From positions 5,534,342 through 5,598,341 of the forward strand of contig VZRN01005622.1 in the NCBI GenBank assembly GCA_013397935.1: a stretch of 64,000 bases of DNA. The letters are read 5' to 3'. Each line of letters starts with the position of its first letter. Position 1 is the stretch's first letter. Below, one piece after another: positions 30,101 to 42,100 of this stretch. Source of the stretch: Dasyornis broadbenti. Taxonomy: Eukaryota > Chordata > Aves > Passeriformes > Dasyornithidae. The notes below the pieces were generated by a model. The model made no database searches. It saw nothing but the letters and a program-made list of their open reading frames with translations, and was not told the DNA's origin. The position numbers and the translations under genes were made by a program.

Positions 30101-33100
30101 TTGGTTTTCATAGCTAGTGCTGAGGAGAGATTTAAAAGCGTTGCAAATATGTGTTGCTCTTTATTCCCAGGGAGTCAAGGGCACAAGAAGGGTGCTCGGA
30201 CCCCAAAGGCTCCCAAGCAAGCTGGCATGAACTGGGCAGATCTTCTCCCACCCCCTCCAGCACATCCACCTCCCCACAGCAATAGCGAAGATTACAGCCT
30301 TTCAGTGGATGAAAGGTAAGAAAGATGAAGACATCATCCACCTCTCACTTTAATCACTAGTTAATTGAAGTGTAATTTGCCCTACAAGCTGGCAGTGAGA
30401 CCTTCCTTCAGCACTGTTCTGGTGCTGCTGTTGAGCTGTAGTGTGGCAATTTGGAGAGCACTTAGTGACAGCGGTGTGCATCCACTCAGCACATCCTTGC
30501 TAAGCTGTTCTCAAGAGCACAGAGAGCAATGGTTTGTTTCTGGGCTATTAATACATGTATCAGATATGCTAATTACACAGTACAAATTTAAGTCCTTATT
30601 TTCTTAAAAAATTAATTTTAGCTATGACCAGGAAATTCCTTGTCCTGTGCCACCTGCAAGGATGTATCTGCAGCAGGATGAGCTAGAGGAAGAGGAAGAA
30701 GATGAGCGAGGTCCTACTCCACCTGTCCGAGGAGCAGCTTCCTCTCCAGCCGCTGTCTCCTATAGCCATCAGTCAACTGCCACCCTCACCCCCTCTCCCC
30801 AGGAAGAGCTCCAGCCCATGTTACAGGACTGTCAGGAGGATCTGGGACACACACAACACCAACCTGACCGGAGGTGTGTGAATGCAAATGTAGCGAGAGA
30901 GATGTGACAAGAGTCATCCGAGCCCCGCTGAAAATTCCTGTTGAATTTAGTGAGGCCAACAATTTCCCCATTATTCTGTTACTATTTAACTTCTAATAGT
31001 TCTAGCTAGAACTATTTTAACCTAAGAAATAGGTAATTAAGTTGCTTTATTATTCTACCATGGGAAGAAATGCAGTATATCACTTTGGAGTACGTATGAT
31101 GCTGACATAAGTTAAATTCACAGTCATCAGGTTATTAAAGTGGTATCGTTAACACAGCTTACCATATAATTACAGTTCCATTGTTTCCAATAGATTTACT
31201 GCATTATTACCATAAAATAGCATGCATTATTTCACAGTAACTGTGCAATTAACTTGTCACCAATATGTATGAATATATATAAATATATAATTTATATAAC
31301 CTATAGATTTTCCTCCTCTCATAAATCCTAATACTGGAAATTACTGCTTGCAAGATTTTCTTAATATTTCCATCTACCCTTATTTAAAGGAATGACCAAC
31401 ATTAATAAAGATAGATTCTTGCTACAGGGAAATTTTGTTTCTGCTCTGAGCTACTCTTACAACTGTTTTGCATATACACTCTCACAGCTTCTCTCCCATA
31501 AAACAGTGAATTCTGAATGAGCCTTTTTATGCATGATCCTTACTTCTCCTGGCTTTTGTTAAGAAGACACAGCTTTTCCATCCCAAATTATGGGCTTTTT
31601 TTTTTTTTTCCCCTCCAGTGGTCTGCACATATTGTTTATTGCCACAAATATATAATGTTACCTGCAGTATTCTGTGTAGAATTTCTATTGTTAGCAAAAT
31701 GTAAGCCTTTTATAATGAAATTTATTTGATCTTTCTGAGTAGACTGTAAAACTTTGATTTTATCAACAGAGCTTACTGGATATTTATAGATGTATTTTCC
31801 AGAATGTTTTTTAAAAGTTAGTTCATCTTTATGGTTCCCATTTTTTAAGTAGGCAGTAGTTATGCATCTTTTTTTTAGTGGGCCTATATCTGCGTTTACT
31901 TTAGCTCCCCACTACGCCTTGGTTTGTTTCCTTTACTCTTTATGGTAACACTTGTGCTGTGTATCTTTTCCTCTATCTTCCTGAGTCTTTAAAATCCCTC
32001 TTTTTATTAGTGGATGGCTAATTTCCTGTGATTTCATTGGTCCTGGTATCTTGGTCCACAGAAGTGTTCATTTTAATCACTTAAATTTTCTGGGTTATTG
32101 GAGAGGTTAAATTAGCTGGGCATAAATGGGAAAGGGAAAAGCTGAGGGACCGATAATCATGAGTGACTTTCCAGAATCTCTGTGATTTTCTGGAGATTAG
32201 GATATGTGCACTTACATATAGAGTGGAGTAGACACAGAAGCAGATGCATGCAAACATGCATAACCAGCCAGCAACTGCCTGGAAAGTAGAAAGTTTGCTC
32301 AACACAAAGACTTACGTCTGGTCACCATCAATGCCATCAAAAAGTAGTGGAAGAAGTAGCTGGAAGGATGTTCCAATTTAGACTCCTAGGGCATGCAACT
32401 CTCTATTTTTGTAGACCGAAAAAATAAAATGTATATTTCTTTTGTCCCTCCTACAGTGGTTAAGTCTTAAAATTTATTAGTGACTAAATTTGTCTTTTCC
32501 ACCTTGCTTTTTCAAACATTGTTTCATTTCTTTTTGCTGCATCCATCTCGTCAGTTTAAAAATATTCATATCATTCTATTTACTTGATTTGTAAGGCGTG
32601 GCTGACTACCTGTTCCACCTACTGGTGTTGATATGATCTAGGAATGTTTAGGAATTGGGTGTACTGTGCTCAGCAGCTGTGACCCATTCTGGAAGGGGGG
32701 TTCTGTTTGCAATGTGCTCTGGCAATACTTTTAAACTTAAGAATTCATTCCAAGCAGTGCCTTTCCATATTGATTTTGGGTGTTTTGTAAATAGTGGGTT
32801 TATAATGAAAGTAATGTCTAAAATACTGTTTCTCATGCTTTTTATTAGCTTTACGCATAGTTCTGCTGAGTAGTACCTCAATTGCTGGTCAGAACCAGGC
32901 ATCTAGAATTGGATTCTGGTGGCGATGGTGTGCTGTAATATTCCTCTGTCTGGTGAGCTTATTGGAAATACAGCAAACTGAAATAGAAGCCTGTGCTCTG
33001 GAAGAGTCAACAGGGAGAGAAAAAAAACCTAAAGATTTAGTGGGATAGCAGGTGATATCAGTGTTAAAGCGAGAGATGAGATAGGAGACGATGTCACTCT

Positions 33101-36100
33101 TAAAGCGAGAACCTGCATCAGATGAAGGCAAAGAAGTACTGTTAATTCTGTATGCCCGTGAACCAGCTGCTCTCAGTTGGCCTATCCTTAAAGGTTGGCA
33201 GCCAAACTACATTTTCAAGAACCCTAACATATTTTGTAACCAGTTGCCTGTCTTCTAATACCAAAACCTAATCAACAGGCAAATATATCACAAGGACAAA
33301 TGTCACAAGAGCTTTAAATTAAGGCAGTAAAACTTTATTGGGCCAGGTCTCTAGTCAAAGCAGGTACAGATTCCAGGCATCAACAGCTTATGGGATTTGG
33401 GGGTTCTGGTACAAAATGATTATTGGATATTTATCCCTAACTATTCTTCATTCTGTTCAGTACTTAATGCACCAAGTAAAAAATAGTGGCTGGATGATGT
33501 AGTCCAGGGAGGATCCAGCTTGCTCTTGCCGTAGAATATCAGGTTTTTCCTTGTTAATATTTCCTTTCCAATATTTATATGTATTCCTATTTATTAACAT
33601 TTTAAAAAACCAAAATTGCATGTCCCCTGCACGAAAGAGACGATGTAACTATGAGAGTCGTCATTTCTCAATGAGATATTAAGAGGGCAAAGTTGACAAG
33701 GGAAAATTACTTCGAAATTTTTTCAAAGCAGACTGCAGTAGAAATTCCTGGTGAGCAAAGCCAACAGGAGAAACATTCCTGCAGAAAGTGTGTTTTCCTG
33801 CCAGACAAATGGCAATTAAAGAGTGTGTCTATGGCCCCGTGAAGGACTGTGGACAATGTTGCTACCTGGAACTTATGAGTGAAGTATTAACTAAACTTGA
33901 ACATTGATCTGGTATCTTATACTATTATATCTGATACTTTGCCTTTTTAAGCTGGAGACACCATTACTGACAAATTAAGATCAAAATAAGTTAACCTCTA
34001 TATATGTATGCATGTTGGTATCCCTAAGGCCTAGAACTAACCTTGTGGTAGAAAATTCTTCTATTTCATCACCTAGATCAATTTAAAAAATAATGAAATT
34101 GCAGCCTCTCTTTTCATAGCTTTCTGAATCACCAGGGTTGGTGGAGGGAAGACAATGTTTATGCAGCAATCTATTTGGATAGATGCTTCTGTTGACATCG
34201 ATAGTTTCAAGCTATATATTTACAGTTATTTCTTTTGCTTATACTCTCAAGGGTTCACAAATAATTTTTTTAAAAGTCACGTGATCTGTAACCAACTCTT
34301 TGCTTAGCTTTACACGTGTTATTTAGGGAAAATGAACAGCCTTATCATTAAAGTCAGTGATAAAGGAACTGTAATAAAAAAAACAGATTTCTTTGTGATG
34401 GGTTTCAGACTACATAGCTGTCAGTTCTGATTTACAGCAAAAATATAAACTAAAAAAAAACAAACCTGAGCATTTCAGATATAAATTAGGTTGATTTAAA
34501 AAGGCAAGCCAAGCTTGCTGGGAAATACAAAAAGTATTTTCATCAATCTACTGTTTCCTCTGACTTCGTTATGTGATTTCAAGTCTTCTCACCCTTGTAT
34601 TTTTATGCAGACGTCAACCTGTGAGTCCTCCACCCCCTCCAAGGCCCATCTCCCCACCTCATACCTATGGATACATCTCAGGGCCCTTGGTCTCTGACAT
34701 GGATACTGACGCCCCAGAAGAGGAGGAGGACGAGGCAGACATCGAGGTTGCCAAGATGCAGAACAGGCGGCTCCTTTTGCGTGGCCTGGAGCAGACCCCT
34801 GCCTCCAGCGTTGGGGATTTGGAGAGCTCTGTGACAGGGTCCATGATCAATGGCTGGGGCTCGGCCTCTGAAGAAGACAACATCTCCAGCGGGCGCTCCA
34901 GCGTGAGCTCTTCCGACGGATCGTTTTTTACTGACGCGGATTTTGCACAGGCTGTCGCAGCAGCTGCGGAATACGCTGGGCTCAAAGTAGCCAGACGGCA
35001 AATGCACGAGGCAGCAGGAGGTGAGTTGTCCTCTGCTTGATGGGGGAATTGAAAAAGTGGCCATTGTGGAATGAATCTACCCACAGACTCTTTCTGAATT
35101 CCTGTTCTTAGGATGATTAGAAATTCAGGTGAAGACAGGAAGAGCCAGAAAAGGAGTTTTGGTGAAATGGTTCAAATAAATTGCCGCTCTGCATTACTTT
35201 TCATAAGTAGTTCGGAGTTCTTTGGTCTCACTGATCATGGACAAACACCAACACTGCTGGTGGATTTACACTCAGAACTGAATGAGGGGGGGTAAAAAAA
35301 AGAGGATTACAGAATTCTATCTTTTCCCAGTATAAGGTTCCCAGTGTTTTCAGTCACTCTACTTGAGAAGATTTAATCCCTCTCTGTTGAAATGTCCAAA
35401 TAAATAGTAAACCTTTAGAGTTTACTATTAAAGTATAATTAGTATTACTATCTATATATTAGTATTACTAATAGAGTTCTATTTTCCCTGGATTTGCAGA
35501 ATTTTTTTTTTCTTTTGAAGAATTCTGTTCAGGCTTTTACTGCTCTGTTATTGGGATGAACTGGCTTTGTGTTGGTTTCATATTTTGACAGCTGTTATGA
35601 GCTGCATTTTAGATTATAGATCATGCATATGCAGCAGGGCCTTATGCCTATGTTTGTTTTTTCCTTTTTCCTTTCTCTTTCATCACCATTGGACATTTGA
35701 AACATGATATTTGAAATATTTCATTTTTTACAACATACTGGATACTGGTAGGGCTGGATATATACAGGTAATCAGCGGCCTGACTAGGCCAAATGGATAT
35801 TGTTATAAATACGATATAAGAATACGGCAGGCAGGGATGCAGGTTTCAGGCAGATCCATGAATGTTTTGACAATCAGTCCTATTAAACTGCCAGACCTGG
35901 AGAAGAGGTACTCTGTCACAACTGTGTCCACCCTGACTCCACAGATTTTCAACCTTCCTCCCATTTCTGACATGCTGTCCCGGTTAACAGTCCTTTGTTT
36001 CATTTCAACACAGCTGTTCATCATGAAAAGTGAGAGGGGAGGTAATTTAGTAATTCTGGATGAAATCCTGACCGATTGAAGTAGGTGGCAAAACTCCCAT

Positions 36101-39100
36101 TCGTACCCACGGGGCCAGGATTTTATCCATTTTGTACATATAAATGCCTATAAATATGTGTAGAGACTTATATATTTAGAAAAAGGTATTTTAAAATCAG
36201 TTGCTTATATTTTTGCAACAGTTAAGTTCACGTTATGCAGTAATTTCTATATATTGGTATTACGTGCGCCTGACTGTGCGTCCTTAAAATACAACGTTTC
36301 TTATCTGCAAATAATGTGTGATAAAATGCCAGTCATCAGCCTCGATGCATTCCTGAAAATTCACTCAAAGTGGTAAAGGGGACTTCTGTACCTGAGACCT
36401 GCTGGTGGCCTGCTCTTCTTATGGCAGGGGTGACCTCGTGTGGCCCAAGCTAGGGGAGGGGAAACCTGTCTTGAAAGGAAAATGTTCTGTTCTTTTCAGA
36501 AACTTGCAGGGTGGGAATCCTGCTTGTGCTTGCCTGCTGATGGATTTCATGCTCCTGGGGCAGGAGCTACCAGCAACGGAGCAGCTGGATAATTTCTGTG
36601 CAACCAAGCCAGCCTGCCTAATGATAGGGGACAGCAAATGCTTTGATTTAGTTACAGCTCATTCTAAAACTGGATGAGCTTTACCATTGTTCCAACAGTG
36701 TATTTTTAGGTTTTTGTATAGCTAGAGCATTCTGATGTGAAAAGAGAAAGTATGCAAGGTCTTATTTCAGGTAAGAAAAAATAATTGCTATTGTTCTGTA
36801 ACCATTTCCAGGCCGTAGACATTTTCATGCATCACACTGTCCTAGACCCACCAGCCCTGTATCTACTGACAGCAACATGAGTGCTGTTGTAATACAGAAG
36901 GTCCGACCTGCCAAAAAGCAAAAACACCAGCCAGGACATCTGCGCAGAGAAGTCTACACAGATGGTAAGTCCACTGAAACGGGTGAGAGCCTCCGTGAAC
37001 CTTTCTAAATGTGCATTCAGTGTGTGTGTGTGAAATTTTTCCACAGAGATAATGCTGTTTTTCAGAATTCAGTGATTTGTGTTTCCTGTTGCTAAACACG
37101 CTGAACAATTTAATCATTTTAAATGCCAGAGTTCCTTAATGCTGTACATTGATGCTTCCACTCCAGAGCCTTGCACCTGTTTTCTATAGTGTCCTAATCG
37201 GCTAATTACCGTCATTATTTAAGTGCCCAGATAGTTTAAATAGTACAGTCATTGAGAATAATGTGTGGTTAGGATTAAAATCTTCTTCCACGTGACTGAC
37301 TATTAAAACCTTCAGAATGTGTCTTTTCTTGAAAAAAAAGCAATTCACCATCCAAATGGTGGACAACACAAATCAGTGAATTGTGATCCTGACTGCAGCA
37401 TCGTTGGGAGTGGTTACTTTGTGAGTGAAAGCAAAATCTAATCATCTTCCCTCGTGCCTTCACACACAATATCAACTCCTGCTGAAAAGGTAGTGCTTGT
37501 ATTCTCTGGGGGGTGTAGGATGATAATGCAAACATTGTGATGTTGTCTAGAGAGAGCCTTTAATGAAAATGCCTCAGGTGGTGCAGCTTTTATTAAAGCA
37601 CTGCCTTCCAGTTGTATAAAACAATCCGTGGGCTTTGTTGGAAATTCATGTAAGATAAATTCCCCAAGACTAAACCCATCTTGTCAAGTTTGCTGAATTT
37701 GCTAACAGGAGGGAGATGTGGGGGAAGGGTAGGGGAGGGAAGGGAAAAGGAAAGAAGGGCAGAGCTCCCCACCTCCTGCTTCTCTGCAACAACAATCTGA
37801 TTAGGACTTTCATTACCAGTCTGAAATTTTTCAAAGAGGGGCATCATTTGCCATTATCATATGAAAGCCTAATATTATAGATCCTTATCCAGGGTTATAA
37901 GAAGGGAGTTCTGAACCACTTCTCCCTATGATTCCTGCCACTTGACGAAAAAATTTAATACAAAGCTCAAAGCACGATGAGCAGAAGTAATTTAGCAATG
38001 AGTGGTTGTCCGTGCTATTATCTGTACTTTATCCCGAGTATTTTCTCTCAGTAGCGTCTATCTGATATTAGACTGCGTTAAATGCTGGCATGACACAGTG
38101 CACCTGGGCCTCTTGGCTTGTGCCCAGGCCCCTTCTGTCAGTGAAACTGAGCTGTTGGAATATTATCTGATTTCAAGAGGTTATTACAGTGGTTTTGTGC
38201 ATGTTTGCTTCTGTGAAAGGACAACACAAGGTGTAAATCCCAAAACTGTACCAGAAACGTTACGTTTATGAGACTCTTGTAATGGTGTTTCACAGGATTT
38301 TATTGACATTTTACCAGCTTTTATTCTCTTGAAGAGAATGCTCTTAACTGAATAACTGGCAGAGCATCAAGCCTCAATACAAACACAACAGCTAGGACAT
38401 CAGAAATAAATAAATAAAGGCATTTTATGTGGCCATTTGCTTCTAACACAGGGATAAATAAGAGATGGGCCTGTATTTTATGACAGGTTTTTGTAATAGT
38501 AGTTATACAGAGCTAAATCATAGAGCTATTGTCATTAGATATTGCAATATAGATTTGACAATCATGATCAATATTTGTTTTGTGTTATGTAGCACCTGCT
38601 TACTTCAGCGTATTTTCTAATTAAGTAAGAACTTCCGCTAACCTCTTTATAGTGCAGTACAGTGTGGTCATTCAGGGAATAGCAAATTATGGCTTTAATT
38701 CCTGCATATCTAATAAAATCAAGTTCAAAGGTTGAAGGACTTGTTTGGTTTTGATTTTTTTTTTTTTATTATTATTGTTTTCCCCTCAGTCTATTTACAT
38801 AAGCATATTTGGAACCTTCCTGTAGATTCTAACCATTCACTTTAATAGCCACATCTGGTATATTGTGACCCTTTAGAATTAGCTATAAAATGACGTCTAC
38901 TAACTGTTTTCTTTAGGTGGAAAAAAGGGATATGGATGCATGAATGAAGCATTTAAGCCCAATTGACCTTTCTGAGATACACTTAGGTTTTTATATTGGC
39001 TCGATGTCACACTATTGCTTATCTTTTTTGTAAAGGAATGCCTGATACAGAGTTGTTTTCTCATCCTCATAATGAGAGAACATACATGCATTTGTAGTGG

Positions 39101-42100
39101 GGAGAAAAAAAGCAGATATTCTGAATTCAATAATTCACTGGTGGCTAGAAGCCTTCTATAAATACTAAAACGAGAAAAACACATTCCTTAATTATTTTCT
39201 CAGCTTTTAAAATGGAATTTACTTTTACTTATAAAGAGTTCTCTAGTGTTCCCAAATTACTTGCATTAGTACTTGGTAACACTTCTGTGAAATATGAGTT
39301 TAATGAATAATTTAAATGATTAGTTGACAGGAAGGCTATATAAATAAATTAAATCTTTAGTTGAAAATGCTAGAAGTATTATCAAAAGCAATATATATAA
39401 GTCTTAAAAATTTCTCCATTTCATTTTCTTCATACAGAAAAACTTGTGAAAGAGATTGGTCTTTCTGAAGGTGTGTTTGTTACTAATGTAGCAATAAAAG
39501 GTCTACTAGTGCCTATTTTTAAATAAAGGAGAGTGTTCTCTGATCTGCTTGGCGTTGTCCAAGTAGTAACAATTTTGTATTTTCTGTGAGCATTAGTTCA
39601 AGGCAGTTGCTACTTTACGTGGAATGGGATTTCAGCTCACTTGTTTTGTTCCTTGATAGTCATCCAGACACTGAAATGTTCTTCATATTTGTTGCTAAAA
39701 ATCTTTGCTCAGTAGGTGGTAAGGATTAAAATGTATGAATTTTTAATTGCTCTTCATCTAGCCTTTTAAGAGAGTTTACTGAGAATGCATTACAAGAACC
39801 AACTAGCAGATGTACCCTCCTTCTCAACCTTGCCTGACCTACTTACATATTTAATTTAGAAAACCAAACTTTTAAAGAATATGTTTGTCTTTTCTAAAAA
39901 TATATATGTGAGAGTCTCTTCTGAACTGTCTTGAATTGATTTATCAGTTGTTATAAGCCCTCAGAATTGCAAACATTTAGATAAAAAGGATGAAAGTACT
40001 TTGCTATTGTTCCCATTCAGCAGGTCTTTCAGTAGAAATTATGCCATTGACAGTTCTCATGAGATTTTAAATCCTGATTCTTCTTTAAATCTCTAAGTGA
40101 CAAAAAAAATACTAAACAGTTTTGCAACTAACTGGCTGAGGCTGTAAGTGAGTTATTTAGCTGTGTTATCAATGACATGATGTGAGGGCAGCTGAATTTC
40201 TCACAAAAGGCAATGGAACATCTGCCAGATATTCCTCGAATTTTCACTTGGAAATGTTAAACCTTTATGCATGCCAACACCATTTGTACTTTTGTCTCCC
40301 TCTGCCTGTGCAGTGCGAAAAAATCTACTCTGTATGAAGTAAATTTTAGCAAGGTAGAAAATAAGTAGGAATGCATTTCTTAGCTCTGCTAAAAATCAGC
40401 TTGTTATTGAATTATAATAATTTTCAGATGCATGCCCTCTTCTCAGTCCTTACTTCTGGGTCCATTGTAGATATTTTGTAAATACTGATTTTGTTACTTG
40501 AGGGAGGTTTTGTGGAGTGAAAATTGTTTTGATAATTATGCAAATGTACATAAAAGAAAAAAAAAAAAAACCAAACCAAAACCAACCCACTGCTTTTATA
40601 TATCACTTTGGGTTTTGCTGTATCAATCTGTTCATTCAATTATTATGTGCAGTGTGAGCCATGTTTCTTGAGAGACAAAGCATGAAAACAACCTCAGTAC
40701 ATGAATAATAGCTCTGATTATGATGTGTCTGGGAATCCTAAATGCTGTCTAAGTTTTTTTTTAAGTCAGGAACAGTCTTGAGTATTGCATGCCTGCATGA
40801 ACATGCAGGACCTCAAAAAAAATTGCTTTGTATCTTAGAGAATGATAGAATGGCCTAGGTTGGAAGGGACCTCAAAGCTCCTCTGGTTCCAAGGCCCCTG
40901 CCATGGGCAGGGACACTTTCCACTGGACCAGGTTGCTCAGAGCTCCATCCAGCCTGGCCTTGAGCACTTCCAGGGATCTTCTTCAATATTGCATCAATGT
41001 ATAACTCTGCTGTTTTCTTCAGGATTTGACTGAAAAATCTGCAGCCTGATAGAGTTTAAAAGAGAGAGTTGCCTCATGAGGCCTAATTCCCTCATTGGTC
41101 ACTACTTACAATTAATCTTTTTGTGCTTATTTGTGGTTTCTCCACTTTAGTGTCAAACTAATTTAGCAGATTATTTTTCTTCAGTACTGTTTAGCTTATC
41201 CCATGGTTCCTGCAGGTGTTCTCATATAGGAAATTGTCACCTCTCCTTTCAAAAGACACATATGGAAGGTTTCTCCTGTGGACTGTGCTGTGAAATGGCA
41301 TCCATTAATTGTTTGAGTTACGTGCAAAGCAGGATAACAGTAATACATAGACATGAATGAAACATGAGCACAGCTAACCTCTAACAAATACTTCTGAGTT
41401 CTTTCTATTGGTTTGATGTTGCTTTGTGATTTATTTTTTATCCTTTACAATAGAAGCTTCCATTTTGCTTTTAATAAGAAGTATGCCAGTTTGTACTCGA
41501 GGAGGCAGATTGAATCTGGATTCTCTCTGTGATCTGAGCTGTTAAAATAAATACCACAGGAGTGTAATAGTGTTGACCTCTGAAAAGGAATTTTTTTTTT
41601 CCCTCTGTAAAGGATTCTTCTCAGTGAGTAGTACTGTGTTATAATGAAGATTTTTATAGTTTCTCTGCAGGTTGCAAAAATGTTCTTGAAAGAGAATACC
41701 ACTTTTCTTTAGTTATTACTGTACCACAGAGCTACTGCCGGTTTATGAAACTTTTTACATCCATGCATCTTCCCTTTCCATAGTCAAGATTCAACACCAC
41801 TTTGTTCATTGTCCTATGTAGCCTGATAGGATTCCTGAACACCGTAGTTTCTTCCAAGCTGTATTCTATAGGAATGTTCCTTCCCTTCAGTATTCATTCA
41901 GCTGGTGCACTGCTGTACCACATCTGCTGGACACTGGCTCCAAGGGTGGCTGAAAAGGCTGAAAACTCCCTTCACATCAGCAGGCTCAAGAGAAGAGCTG
42001 TTCTGAAGTGCTCTGGTAACTCTTTTATAGAGAAAGTGAGTGGAGCGTGGGAGGCACAAGATACTGCATTGTCCTGGTTTCAGCTGGCGTAGAGTTAATT

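Noticed and set aside
34665..35084. 139- and 128-codon minus-strand frames opposite exon 11
   Set aside because: Shadows of the ROBO1 coding exon on the other strand; the plus-strand reading matches ROBO1 throughout.
35711..36079. 122-codon plus-strand open frame in an intron
   Set aside because: No recognisable domain, no suitable splice sites, overlapped by a minus-strand frame, and its end lies inside a fold-back repeat.
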